Counted from the first letter of the stretch, positions 40,658 to 48,861 are shown. The stretch is 64,000 nt of DNA from Poindextera sp041691315 (GCA_041691315.1 JBEPUW010000019.1:1-64000); one strand, 5' to 3'. Made by a program: numbers and translations. Notes: generated from the sequence alone by a model not told the origin.

Positions 40658-41800
40658 TTAAGCCGCGTAGACCGCGCGTTCGAACGCGCCGAAGGCGGCC
40701 AGGGCGCGGGGGTCGGCGAAGGGCAGGAACTGGGCGCACATGACGCCGGCCGCGCCTGAAGCCCGATCGATCCAGTAGTAGCAGTTGGAGAGCCCGGCCC
40801 AGGCCAGCGAACCGGCGGCGCGGCCGTTCGGACCGGCCGCCAGGTTGGCGACAAAGCCCAGGGTCCAAGCCTTGGCCGCGTCCGGGAAGGGGTCGAAGGT
40901 GTTGGACGTGTGCGCCTGGGCGCTCTCCAGCACGCCGACACCGACGCCTTCGGTCTCGGCGGCGCAGAGGGCGTCGAGGTTGGCGGATTTGAGCAACTGC
41001 GGGCCGCGACCCAGCATCGAGTCCAGGAAGCGCAGATACTGGCCGGGGCTGGAATAGAGCCCGCCGCCGCCCATGCCGAAATAGGCCGTCGGCGGCATGC
41101 CAAACGCCATGGGCGCGAGGCCGCCGTCCGGCGTACGCGCATGCATGGAGGCCAGCCGGCCGCGCTGCTCGTCGCCGAGGAAGAAGCCGCTGTCGTCCAT
41201 GCCCAAGGGGCTGAAGACGCGGCGGCGCATATAGGCGTCGAAGGCCTCGCCCGTGACGGCCTCGATCAGCCTGTCGGCCCAATCGATGCCGATGCCGTAC
41301 TGCCAGCCCTGGCCCGGCTCGAACACCAGGACGGCTTCGGGCGGCTCGCCGCGTGCATCGGGGCGCCCGGTCGCCGCATGGTAGCGCGCCAGGGCCGGGC
41401 TACAGAATTCGTAGGCGAAACCGGAGGTGTGGGTCAGCAGCCGGCGGAGCGTGATCGGTTGCGTCGCCGGCTCGAGGATCGGCTTCTCCGCGGCATCGAA
41501 ACCTTTCAGCACCTTGGGCGCGGCCAGCTGCGGCAGCCAATCGCCGACCGGGTCGTCCAGGCCGATCCGGTCGTCTTCGACCAGTTGCAGCGCCGCCGCG
41601 GAAGTCATCGCCTTAGTGCAGGAGGCCATCCAGAAGAGGGTGTCGGTGGTCATCGGCGCCGGGTTGTCGATCCCCCGCACGCCGACCGCGACCTCGACGC
41701 GCTCGCCGTCCGGCAACCGCGCCGCGGCGACCAAGCCGGGCAGACCGGCCTCGGCCAGGCCGTTGGTCAGCGCTTCACGCACCCGCTCGGTCGTGCTCAT
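40658..41800 (-). CDS. class C beta-lactamase-related serine hydrolase
   Basis: A 380-residue esterase-like protein of the EstB/beta-lactamase family C. The nucleophile motif is S60-C-T-K63 (FWMASCTKAMTSAA). The Tyr motif region is LLTHTSGFAYEF, further downstream FEPGQGWQYGIGIDWADRLI, and the C-terminal ligand loop includes NCYYWIDRASGAAGV. There is no signal peptide, so it is a cytoplasmic esterase, not a resistance beta-lactamase. Its start overlaps the SDR stop by 4 nt (ATGA), which shows coupling in the operon. Confidence 0.87.
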   Translation of the reverse strand: MSTTERVREALTNGLAEAGLPGLVAAARLPDGERVEVAVGVRGIDNPAPMTTDTLFWMASCTKAMTSAAALQLVEDDRIGLDDPVGDWLPQLAAPKVLKGFDAAEKPILEPATQPITLRRLLTHTSGFAYEFCSPALARYHAATGRPDARGEPPEAVLVFEPGQGWQYGIGIDWADRLIEAVTGEAFDAYMRRRVFSPLGMDDSGFFLGDEQRGRLASMHARTPDGGLAPMAFGMPPTAYFGMGGGGLYSSPGQYLRFLDSMLGRGPQLLKSANLDALCAAETEGVGVGVLESAQAHTSNTFDPFPDAAKAWTLGFVANLAAGPNGRAAGSLAWAGLSNCYYWIDRASGAAGVMCAQFLPFADPRALAAFGAFERAVYAA

Positions 41801-42600
41801 CGGACGTGCATCCCTCCGTCGACCACCAGCAGGACGCCGGTGATGAATTTCGCTTCGTCGGAGGCCAGGAAGAGGGCCGCATTGGCCGTGTCCCAAGCCG
41901 TTCCCATCTCGCCCATCGGCACGCGAGCGTTGCGGGCGGCGCGAACCTCATCGGCGCTGCGGCCGCTGGCTGTGGATATGCCGACGACCGCCATGGGCGT
42001 GTCCATCAGCCCGGGCAGGACGGCGTTGCAGCGGACGCGATACTTGGCGTTGGCGGAGGCGACGCTGGTGGTCAGCCGGTTCACCCCGGCCTTGGAGACT
42101 TCGTAGGCGATCTGGTTGCCGCCGGAGAGCGAGGCCAGCGACGAGATGTTGACGATGGCCCCGCCGCCGGCCGCGCGCATCACCGGAATGACCGCCTTGC
42201 AGACCAGCCACTGGCCCTTGAGGTTGACCTCGAGGATCTTGTCGAAGGCCGGTTCGTCGGCATGCTGCGCCGGGCCGTCGCGGCCGCCGGCCGAACCGCC
42301 GACGCCGACATTGTTGACCAGGATATCCACGCCGCCCAGCCGCGCAACGCCGGTCGAGGCGATGGCGGCGGCCCGGGCGGCGTCGGTGACGTCGGCCTCG
42401 AAGGCGGACGCCTCGCCGCCCTCGGCGGTGATCATCGCCGCGGTCTCTTCTGCCCGCCGCATCACCCGGTCGACGCAGAGCACGTGCGCGCCTTCACGGG
42501 CGAACAGCATGGCCATGGCGCGGCCGTTGCCGATGGTCTCGCCGGGGGTCTGGCCGGCGCCGACGACGATGGCGGTCTTGCCTTGCAGGCGGTCGGCCAT
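41797..42600 (-). CDS. short-chain dehydrogenase/reductase
   Basis: A 267-residue classical SDR-type oxidoreductase with a Rossmann fold. The cofactor motif is atypical: KTAIVVGAGQTPGETIGNGR, with extra residues between the glycines of TGxxxGIG, as in the sphingomonad cyclohexanol/hydroxysteroid SDR subset. NNVG (NNAG-like), the catalytic Ser in VNISSLAS and YEVSK (Y-x3-K) are all present. It ends with VLLVVDGGMHVR. Substrate unknown; operon neighbours suggest breakdown of a cyclic or aromatic compound. Confidence 0.88.
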   Translation of the reverse strand: MADRLQGKTAIVVGAGQTPGETIGNGRAMAMLFAREGAHVLCVDRVMRRAEETAAMITAEGGEASAFEADVTDAARAAAIASTGVARLGGVDILVNNVGVGGSAGGRDGPAQHADEPAFDKILEVNLKGQWLVCKAVIPVMRAAGGGAIVNISSLASLSGGNQIAYEVSKAGVNRLTTSVASANAKYRVRCNAVLPGLMDTPMAVVGISTASGRSADEVRAARNARVPMGEMGTAWDTANAALFLASDEAKFITGVLLVVDGGMHVR

Positions 42601-42605
42601 CGCGG

Positions 42606-43175
42606 TCAGGCCGTGAGGTCGGGATCGAGGGTCAGGCCGGCATCGAGTTGCACGCCGAAGCTGTTCAGCATCATCGAGACCTGGGTGTACTGGCCGACGG
42701 TGAAGACCACGTCCATGCACTGCTTTTGATCGAAATGGTGGGTCAGGTCGGCCCAGACGGCGTCGCTGATGCAATGTTCGAACACCAGCTCATCGGCGGC
42801 GCGCAGCAGCGAGGCCTCGGCCGGGTTCCAGTTGATCGAGGACGGCCCCTCCTTGATCGCCTCGATCTCGTTCTCCTTCAGTCCCTCGCGCAGGCCGATG
42901 ACCTTGTGCTGGGCGAATTCGTAGCCCGACTTGCACAGGAAGCCCACGCGCAGGATCAGGATTTCGCGCTCTCGCGCCGGCAGGTTGTTGCGCCGCGACA
43001 GCACGTAGTCGCCCCATTGCAGAAAGCGGGTCAGCGCCTTGGGCGCATGCGCCAGGGTGGCGAAGATGTTCAGCGGCGCTCGGCCATTGGCCATGACCGT
43101 GGCCAGCGCCTCGCGCTGGTCCTTATCGAGGTCGGCGACGCTAAGCGGCGCGATGCGCGGCTGGCTCAGTCTCAT
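42606..43175 (-). CDS. carboxymuconolactone decarboxylase family protein
   Basis: A 189-residue protein of the AhpD/CMD superfamily. The all-helical fold shows DKDQREALATVMANGRAPLN, LNIFATLAHAPKALTRFLQW, LPAREREILILRVGFLCKSG and the EFAQHKVIG histidine segment. The peroxidatic CxxC of AhpD is absent (FLCKSGYEFAQH has one Cys), so it is closer to the CMD group of uncharacterised enzymes. First gene of a four-gene operon down to 39816 (5-nt gap to the SDR). Confidence 0.85.
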   Translation of the reverse strand: MRLSQPRIAPLSVADLDKDQREALATVMANGRAPLNIFATLAHAPKALTRFLQWGDYVLSRRNNLPAREREILILRVGFLCKSGYEFAQHKVIGLREGLKENEIEAIKEGPSSINWNPAEASLLRAADELVFEHCISDAVWADLTHHFDQKQCMDVVFTVGQYTQVSMMLNSFGVQLDAGLTLDPDLTA

Positions 43176-43425
43176 GGCGTGCTCCCAGGCGTGTTGTTCT
43201 TGTGAAACGACCTAACAGACCGCGCCTTGGCCGACCATATGGGGCCGGCTTGCCCGCCGCGGCCAGGACGGTTAAGCTTTGCGCTTCGAGTGAGGTTTCG
43301 GATGTGTGAAATCAGTCGTTTGAAGCGCCCAGGGTAGCCGGGGTCCAACCCCGCGCCACCAATGCCGTTCGCGCGCGAACCGCCGCGAGCGGCTGCACTT
43401 TCATTCGACTGACGGAATTTCACCC

Positions 43426-44490
43426 ATGCCGAAACTCAAAGGCGAGAGCGCGTCTTCGCGCCGCCCCACCCCCTATGCCGACCTCAATGCCGTGTTGGCC
43501 GAACTGGTCGAACACGCCCGCACCCTGCTCGCCGACAACTTCGTCGGGGCCTATCTGCAGGGCTCGTTCGCGCTCGGCGATTTCGACCGGCACAGCGACC
43601 TCGATTTCATCGTCGTCACCCACGAGGACATCGCGCCCGACCAGTTGCCGGCCCTGCAGGCCATGCACGACCACCTGCACGCCCTGCCCGGCCCTTGGGG
43701 GCCGCGCCTGGAGGGCTCCTATGCGCCCAAGTCGATCCTGCGCCGCTGGACGACGACGCCGCGCGATCCGCCTGGAGAGCCCCGAGCCGACGACTGGAAG
43801 GACCCGGGCGCCAGCGGGTTGGCGCCGCACGTCTATCCCTTCCTCTTCCTCGGCAACGGCGAGCGCGTGCTGGTGCGCTCGGAGCACGACAACACCCAGG
43901 TTCTGCGCTGGATCCTGCGCGAAAAGGGCGTGGCGCTGGCCGGCCCGGCAGCGCGTGGCCTGATCGATCTCGTGCCGGCCGAGGCATTGCGCGAAGAGGT
44001 TCGGGTGTCGCTGGACCGACTGATGGCCATGGGCGAGGCGGAGCTCACCCAGCCCATGTGGGTCCAGACCTTTATGGCCCTGCTGATGGGGCGCATGCTG
44101 TACGTCCTGTCCACCGGGCGGATCTGTTCGAAGAAGACCGCCGTCGCCTTCGCCAACCGGACGCTGGAGCCGCGCTTCGCCGGTCTGATCGAGCGCGGTT
44201 GGCGCGAGCGTGAGGCGCGACCAGAGGGCCAGGCCGAACTCGCCGCCTATTTTCGTGGGGCGTCCACCGATCCCGATGACGCGGCCCTGACCCTCGATCT
44301 GATCCGCCACGCCCGGGCGGTCGCGCATGTGGTTCCGGCGCGATCGATCATCGAGCAGAAGCTGGCCGCGAAACGCCAGCTGCCGCCCGGCCGCGGCGAC
44401 TGGCGCGGCGGCCTGAACCAGCGCGGCCCCTCCGCGAGAAGCTGGACCCCGCCGCCCACCCGGCCCGGCGGGCGGGGCCGGCGCGGCTAG
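43426..44490 (+). CDS. nucleotidyltransferase, aminoglycoside adenylyltransferase-like
   Basis: A 354-residue protein. The nucleotidyltransferase motif is G46-S47 followed by D58-x-D60 in LQGSFALGDFDRHSDLDFIV, binding Mg-ATP. A helical DUF4111-type C-domain follows (MWVQTFMALLMGRMLYVLST, GRICSKKTAVAFANRTLEPR). The protein ends with a basic, disordered tail (PPPTRPGGRGRRG). Relatives adenylylate aminoglycosides, but most chromosomal members have unknown substrates; resistance should not be assumed. Longer than AadA (about 260), mainly by the tail. Transcribed divergently from the CMD operon. Confidence 0.8.
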   Translation: MPKLKGESASSRRPTPYADLNAVLAELVEHARTLLADNFVGAYLQGSFALGDFDRHSDLDFIVVTHEDIAPDQLPALQAMHDHLHALPGPWGPRLEGSYAPKSILRRWTTTPRDPPGEPRADDWKDPGASGLAPHVYPFLFLGNGERVLVRSEHDNTQVLRWILREKGVALAGPAARGLIDLVPAEALREEVRVSLDRLMAMGEAELTQPMWVQTFMALLMGRMLYVLSTGRICSKKTAVAFANRTLEPRFAGLIERGWREREARPEGQAELAAYFRGASTDPDDAALTLDLIRHARAVAHVVPARSIIEQKLAAKRQLPPGRGDWRGGLNQRGPSARSWTPPPTRPGGRGRRG

Positions 44491-44501
44491 GCCAGTATTT
44501 T

Positions 44502-44694
44502 CCGCTCATCCTCGCGAAAGCGGGGACCCAGGCGTTTTTGTTTGGGCTGCGGCGCACCCTGCTGCGACCAAGATTTGACCGCCAAGGGCGCCAAGTTCGC
44601 CAAGAAGACGAAGGTCAGTTCTGACCTCCTGGCGCACTGGCGAACTTGGCGGTTGGAAAAAAACCTGGGTCCCCGCTTTCGCGGGGATGAGCGG
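44502..44694. repeat. 193-bp composite inverted repeat
   Basis: The outer arms 44502-44532 (core tcgcgaaagcggggacccagg) and 44664-44694 (inverted, few mismatches) flank an inner pair ccaagttcgcca / tggcgaacttgg and a central hairpin aggtcagttctgacct. It separates the convergent nucleotidyltransferase and plsC genes and can form several nested stems, so it may terminate transcription from both sides. No ORF. Confidence 0.75.
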
Positions 44695-44704
44695 GATTGG
44701 TTCG

Positions 44705-45346
44705 TCAGCTCCAACGCTGCGGCGGGGCCTGGGCTTTCAGGGCCATCAGGCGCTCGCGCAGGGCGTTCATGAAGCTGAGTCGATCGCCGGTCCAGGGCGC
44801 CGGCTCGCCGATCAGTACGGTGCAGTTCATCGGCACCGGGATGCCCGCCCCCTTGGGCAGGACGCGGCCGACGCCCTCGATCCAGACCGGGATGACCGGG
44901 GCGGTGGGAACGTCCTCCGCCAAGCGGGCGATGCCGCTTTTCAGCGCACCCATCTCGTCGCTGGCGTCGCCGCGGGTGCCCTCGGGAAAGAGGATGACGA
45001 TGTGGCCTGAGGCGAGCGCCTCGCGCATCGGCGCCAGCACGTCGGCGCCCGATCCGGCGAGGGCGCGCTGCACCGGCACGATGCCCACCACCTTACGCGA
45101 GAACCAGCTGATCAGCGGCCCCCTGAGGAAATAGTCGGCCGCCGCCGCCGGCCGCAGCAACGGCACAAGCCTGGCTGGAAAAATGGTCAGCAGCACAAGG
45201 GTGTCGACATGGCTGTTGTGGTTGGCGGCGATGATCGCCGGCCCGGTCCTGGGCAGATGCTCGGCGCCGATCACGTCCGCCCCGGTCATGAACTGGGCGA
45301 GCGGCCGGGCGAACACGGTCAGCAGCAGAAGGCGGATCAGGGCCAT
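44705..45346 (-). CDS. plsC: 1-acyl-sn-glycerol-3-phosphate acyltransferase (PlsC-like)
   Basis: A 213-residue membrane-associated enzyme acylating lysophosphatidate. It has an N-terminal hydrophobic helix (MALIRLLLLTVFARPLAQF), acyltransferase block I H43-x4-D48 (NHNSHVD), an ISWFSRKVVGIVPVQR segment, block III FPEGTRGDA and block IV VIPVWIEGVG. All four PLSc blocks are present. The start overlaps the 3' end of the CdsA-like gene by 10 nt, so the two enzymes of consecutive steps are co-translated. The family also includes acyltransferases for other lysolipids. Confidence 0.9.
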   Translation of the reverse strand: MALIRLLLLTVFARPLAQFMTGADVIGAEHLPRTGPAIIAANHNSHVDTLVLLTIFPARLVPLLRPAAAADYFLRGPLISWFSRKVVGIVPVQRALAGSGADVLAPMREALASGHIVILFPEGTRGDASDEMGALKSGIARLAEDVPTAPVIPVWIEGVGRVLPKGAGIPVPMNCTVLIGEPAPWTGDRLSFMNALRERLMALKAQAPPQRWS

Positions 45347-46323
45347 GGCAACGGCGAGAAGGCGAAGAAGATGATCAGGTGAAAATAGAGCGGCGCGGTG
45401 AAGGTCAGGCTGTCGATGCGGTCGAGCACGCCGCCGTGACCAGGGATGCTGCGGCTGGTGTCCTTGACGCCGAGGTCGCGTTTGATCGCCGACATGGTGA
45501 CGTCGCCGGCGAAACCCGCCAGCGGCAGCGACGCGGCGATGACCGCCAACGGCCAACCCCGGACCGGCAGGAAAAAGGGGCCTAGGAACCAGACCAGCAG
45601 GAAGGTGGTCGCCCAGCCGCCGAGAAAGCCCTCCCAGGTCTTATTGGGGCTGACCTTGGGCATGATCTTATGGCGGCCGGTGAGCTTGCCCCAGACATAT
45701 TGCGCCACGTCGTTGGCCTCGGTGGCCAGCAGCAGGAAGAAGAGCAGACCCGCCCCGCCGGCCTGGGGCGCCTGGCTGAACGGGGTGCGCGCCAGATAGG
45801 CGGCGAACCCGATATTGTAGACGCAGGCCACCAGCCCCCAGTTGAAGATCGCCGTGGTTCGAAGGTAGGCGCGGGTCTCGCCGATCACCGCCAGGATGAA
45901 GGGCGCGACCAGGAAGGCCCAGACCGGGATGAAGACCAGATAGATGCCGTAGCGGTTGATCGCCAGCAGCCCGTAGCTGGCCGGAATGACCAGATAGGCG
46001 ATCAAAATCACCAGCCGATCCTCGCGGCGCAGCGGCGCCAGCGACAGGTACTCCCGAAGCGCCATGAAGGAGATGAGCGCGAACAGGCAGAGCGTCGCCA
46101 CCCAGCCGAAGAGCAGGGCTGCGCCGACCAGCGCCGCCATTACCCACCAACTCGCCATCCGCTGGCGCAGATTGGCGTGGTCACCGGCGGGACGCACGAT
46201 CGGCAAGGCCAGCGCCGCGATGCTGCCCAGGATCAGCAGGCCAAGCACCCCGGCCATGCCCCAGAACAAGGGCGGCGTGATCTGAATGATCGGGAGGGCC
46301 GCGAACAACGGCGGGAGCGTCAT
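45337..46323 (-). CDS. phosphatidate cytidylyltransferase (CdsA/YnbB-like)
   Basis: A 328-residue polytopic membrane enzyme making CDP-diacylglycerol from phosphatidate and CTP. About eight hydrophobic helices are visible. The family signature is in the last third: SAIKRDLGVKDTSRSIPGHG followed by GVLDRID. The protein is longer than typical CdsA (about 285), because of an N-terminal extension, and resembles the YnbB branch. The MTLPPLFAALP start is chosen; the frame continues 13 codons upstream. With PlsC (10-nt overlap) and the CDP-alcohol transferase across the locus it forms a complete phospholipid route. Confidence 0.9.
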   Translation of the reverse strand: MTLPPLFAALPIIQITPPLFWGMAGVLGLLILGSIAALALPIVRPAGDHANLRQRMASWWVMAALVGAALLFGWVATLCLFALISFMALREYLSLAPLRREDRLVILIAYLVIPASYGLLAINRYGIYLVFIPVWAFLVAPFILAVIGETRAYLRTTAIFNWGLVACVYNIGFAAYLARTPFSQAPQAGGAGLLFFLLLATEANDVAQYVWGKLTGRHKIMPKVSPNKTWEGFLGGWATTFLLVWFLGPFFLPVRGWPLAVIAASLPLAGFAGDVTMSAIKRDLGVKDTSRSIPGHGGVLDRIDSLTFTAPLYFHLIIFFAFSPLPWP

Positions 46324-46452
46324 GACGGCGGTTCCAGGCGCGATCGCGCCGGGGGCAAGCATGGCCGCTCGCCCGTTGCGGTCAAGCCTGTTCGGATATT
46401 GGCCTCTGAGCTCTTATGTAGTATTGTAGATCATTCCTGTCGGAGTCACGCG

Positions 46453-46710
46453 ATGACCGTCACCAAACTCTCCAGCCGCGAGTTCAATCAGGACGTCAGC
46501 CGCGCCAAACGCGCCGCGGATGAAGGTCCGGTGATCATCACCGACCGGGGCCAGCCAGCCTATGTGCTTTTGCGCCACGACGCCTATCGGCGGCTGAAAG
46601 GCGATGGCCCGACGATTGTCGATATGTTGGCGGATCCGGACTCGGCCCACATCGACTTCGATCCGCCTCGTCTGGGTAACGGGATATTCCGACCCGCCGA
46701 ACTGAAGTGA
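46453..46710 (+). CDS. Phd/YefM-type antitoxin
   Basis: An 85-residue antitoxin. The N-terminal MTVTKLSSREFNQDVSRAKR and the strand GPVIITDRGQPAYVLL form the Phd/YefM DNA-binding fold, and the C-terminal acidic/hydrophobic tail (DFDPPRLGNGIFRPAELK) is the usual toxin-binding segment. It neutralises the PIN-domain toxin encoded next and represses the operon. The upstream stretch has two overlapping tgtag units (near 46420-46435) that might form the operator. The stop and the toxin start share an ATGA-type overlap. Confidence 0.87.
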   Translation: MTVTKLSSREFNQDVSRAKRAADEGPVIITDRGQPAYVLLRHDAYRRLKGDGPTIVDMLADPDSAHIDFDPPRLGNGIFRPAELK

Positions 46711-47123
46711 TGTTTCTTCTCGATACGAACGTCATCTCGGAACTGAGACGACCAGACCGCGCCGATCCGAAAGTCCTGGCCTGGGCCACATCGAGACACC
46801 CCGACGATCTGTTCTTGTCGGCGATCACGATCCTCGAAATCGAGATCGGCGTGCTGGCGATCGCCCGACACGATCCCGCTCAAGCCCGCCTATTTCGCGC
46901 CTGGTTGGAGGAAAGAGTCCTGCCGAGTTTCAATGGGCGCATCCTGTCGGTCGATGTCGATGTCGCGCGTCGTTGCGCCGAGTTGCATGTCCCTGATCGC
47001 AGAGCCGAACGCGATGCGTTGATCGCGGCGACGGCCCTGGCCCATCGGCTGACCATGGTCACCCGCAACGTGTCGGACTTCCGGTCCATCGGACTGGATT
47101 TGGTCAATCCATGGGATCAATGA
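46710..47123 (+). CDS. vapC: VapC-type PIN-domain ribonuclease toxin
   Basis: A 137-residue toxin that cleaves specific RNAs, often tRNA or rRNA, when the antitoxin is lost. The four acidic PIN residues are D5 (MFLLDTNVIS), E43 (TILEIEIG), D102 (AERDALIAATA) and D123 (TRNVSDF), all intact. Length and motifs match the FitB/VapC group. The start overlaps the antitoxin stop by one base and its end overlaps the next gene by 4 nt, an unusually tight link to a lipid gene. Confidence 0.92.
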   Translation: MFLLDTNVISELRRPDRADPKVLAWATSRHPDDLFLSAITILEIEIGVLAIARHDPAQARLFRAWLEERVLPSFNGRILSVDVDVARRCAELHVPDRRAERDALIAATALAHRLTMVTRNVSDFRSIGLDLVNPWDQ

Positions 47124-47539
47124 CCGAGGTCAGTCCGGCGCCCAAAACGATCACCGCCCTGGCGCGTTCGAGCGTGGTGCATGTCGCCTTCGCCTTTTTG
47201 GCGATGGGCGCGTGGGCGGTGTTCGCCAACCGCTGGGCGGGGATCAGCCACGCCCTGGTCGCGGGACTGCTGCAGGGGACGCTGTCGGGCGCCATCACGC
47301 TGGGGTTGAAGCGCTTTCTGGAAGCCGCCTCGGCCAGGCTGACCGGTGTCTGGGCCCTGATCGTCCCGCCGGCGATCAGCTGCGCCGCCATCCTTGCGCT
47401 ACTGGTGGCTGCGCACATTCTGGCCGGCACGCGGAACGTCCTGGCGACCATCTCGCTTCCCTATGCAGTCTCATCGACCTACGCCTGGGTCTACACCTGG
47501 GCGGTGACCCGGAGACGCACCGCACGGATGATCGCGTGA
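47120..47539 (+). CDS. four-helix membrane protein in the lipid locus
   Basis: A 139-residue integral membrane protein (MTEVSPAPKTITALARSSVV start). It has four hydrophobic spans: HVAFAFLAMGAWAVFANRW, HALVAGLLQGTLSGAITLG, LIVPPAISCAAILALLVAAH and VLATISLPYAVSSTYAWVYT. The basic C-terminus (TRRRTARMIA) faces the cytoplasm. No known family. The ATG overlaps the vapC stop (ATGA) and its own stop overlaps the GTG of the CDP-alcohol transferase, so it is coupled to both. A start at 47111, three codons earlier, is possible. It may be a partner or flippase-like helper of the lipid enzyme, by inference from coupling only. Confidence 0.75.
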   Translation: MTEVSPAPKTITALARSSVVHVAFAFLAMGAWAVFANRWAGISHALVAGLLQGTLSGAITLGLKRFLEAASARLTGVWALIVPPAISCAAILALLVAAHILAGTRNVLATISLPYAVSSTYAWVYTWAVTRRRTARMIA

Positions 47540-48198
47540 CCGACCTGGAAAACCGAAGGCCGATCAAGGCGCGCGACAGCGGTTGGGCGAAGCGCTTCGC
47601 CGCGTCGCTGGCCAAAGGGCGTGTGCGGCCGAACCTGATCTCCGCCACCAGCGTCGCCTTCGCGGCGCTCGGCGGGGCGCTGCTGGCCGTTTCCGGCGTC
47701 ATGCCCGACTGGGTGCGGCCGGTGGCGATGATCTTCGCCGCCGCCTGCATCCAGGGCCGGCTTCTGTGCAACCTGCTCGACGGCATGGTGGCGGTGGAGC
47801 ATGGCGAGGGCTCCAAGACCGGGCCGCTGTGGAACGAGCTGCCGGATCGCGCCGCCGACCTGATGTTCCTGGTCGGCGCCGGCTACTCCGCCTACGGGCT
47901 TGGTCACAATCTCGGGCCGAACCTCGGCTGGCTGGCCGGCGCGCTGGCCGTCATGACGGCCTATGTGCGCGAACTGGGCCGCGGCCTGGGGTTTCCCGCC
48001 GACTTCTCCGGACCCATGGCCAAGCCGCAGCGCATGGCGGCCCTGACCATTCTTTGCCTGATCGCCGCGATCGAACCGCTTTGGGGCGGGCACGGGCTGG
48101 TGATGGTGGCCGGGCTGGTCGTCATCGTGATCGGGACGGCGCTGACCGTTACGGGCCGTGTGACCCGGCTGGCTCGGGCGCTGGCGGCGCGCCCATAG
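47536..48198 (+). CDS. divergent CDP-alcohol phosphatidyltransferase family protein
   Basis: A 220-residue membrane enzyme with about five helices. The family signature D-x2-DG-x2-AR-x8-G-x3-D-x3-D is present with exact spacing but altered residues: N79-x2-D82-G83-x2-A86-V87-x8-G96-x3-N100-x3-D104. Two of the four aspartates are Asn and the Arg is Val. Canonical members swap CMP from CDP-diacylglycerol or similar for an alcohol such as glycerol phosphate, serine or inositol. The changed residues suggest a different alcohol, different metal use, or lost activity. It starts with GTG overlapping the previous stop (GTGA). Its 3' end overlaps the opposing gene by 50 bp. Confidence 0.8.
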   Translation: MTDLENRRPIKARDSGWAKRFAASLAKGRVRPNLISATSVAFAALGGALLAVSGVMPDWVRPVAMIFAAACIQGRLLCNLLDGMVAVEHGEGSKTGPLWNELPDRAADLMFLVGAGYSAYGLGHNLGPNLGWLAGALAVMTAYVRELGRGLGFPADFSGPMAKPQRMAALTILCLIAAIEPLWGGHGLVMVAGLVVIVIGTALTVTGRVTRLARALAARP

Positions 48199-48700
48199 AC
48201 GGCGCGGCCTTGCTGGACGGGTCATTGGTATTGACCGGGCGCAGCTCGATCTCGATCACAGCATAGACCGAGCGCGCCGGCTTCAGTTCGCCGCCGATCA
48301 CCAGCCGGTAGGGGCCTTGCTTGGCGTCCAGCGGCTTGCCGTTTCGCTGATCGGCCAGGATGATCGGCTCGGTGCGGAAGCTCTTCTCGGTCTCGGCCAG
48401 CGACAGCACGGTGGTGAAGCCGTCCTGGCCGGTGACGATGACGATCTGGTTCACCGGCGGTCCGTGCAGGCGCACGTCCGAGGGCGCGCCGACCTCCGCC
48501 AGCAGGTCGCCGATCACCGCGCCGGTGAAGGTCGCTTTGTCGCCGTAGGGCACGGTGACGCTGGCCCGGTGCATGGCCCGGATGTCGGCGCCGCTGACCG
48601 TCTCGACCCGGGCATGCGGCCCCTTGACGACCACCGATTGCGCCTGCGCAGCGCCGCCGATGGTGAGCGCGATGAGGCCGCAGATCGATGCAATGCGCAT
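48149..48700 (-). CDS. exported oxidoreductase molybdopterin-binding-like domain protein
   Basis: A 183-residue periplasmic protein with signal peptide MRIASICGLIALTIGGAAQA. The rest (VSGADIRAMHRASVTVPYGD, FTGAVIGDLLAEVGAP, IVIVTGQDGFTTVLSLAETE, IILADQRNGKPLDAKQGPYR, LVIGGELKPARSVYAVIEIE) follows the SUOX-fold pattern seen in molybdopterin oxidoreductase-like proteins. It is too short for a full catalytic subunit and lacks the cofactor cysteine, so its role is unclear. It ends in a Pro-rich tail. The last 50 bp are antisense to the end of the CDP-alcohol transferase gene. Confidence 0.7.
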   Translation of the reverse strand: MRIASICGLIALTIGGAAQAQSVVVKGPHARVETVSGADIRAMHRASVTVPYGDKATFTGAVIGDLLAEVGAPSDVRLHGPPVNQIVIVTGQDGFTTVLSLAETEKSFRTEPIILADQRNGKPLDAKQGPYRLVIGGELKPARSVYAVIEIELRPVNTNDPSSKAAPSMGAPPAPEPAGSHGP

Positions 48701-48861
48701 GGGCCGTGTCTTCCTCAGGAATGGAATCGCCTCGAAAGACCATGCCATGCGCCGCCAGAATGACCCAATTCGATGGACGCAGCCGGCAGATGAGCCCGTG
48801 ACAGCGGGCAAAAGGCTTGGCAGGGTCGAATTTCTGATTCTCCGCAACGGAAACCCAACCC

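Noticed and set aside
40910..42106. Plus-strand frame of 398 codons opposite the serine hydrolase and SDR
   Set aside because: Spans two sense genes and their junction, which a real gene would not do, and has no motif.
43426..44490. Antibiotic-resistance gene call for the nucleotidyltransferase
   Set aside because: The nucleotidyltransferase motif is present, but the protein is longer than AadA and chromosomal relatives have unknown substrates, so resistance is not supported.
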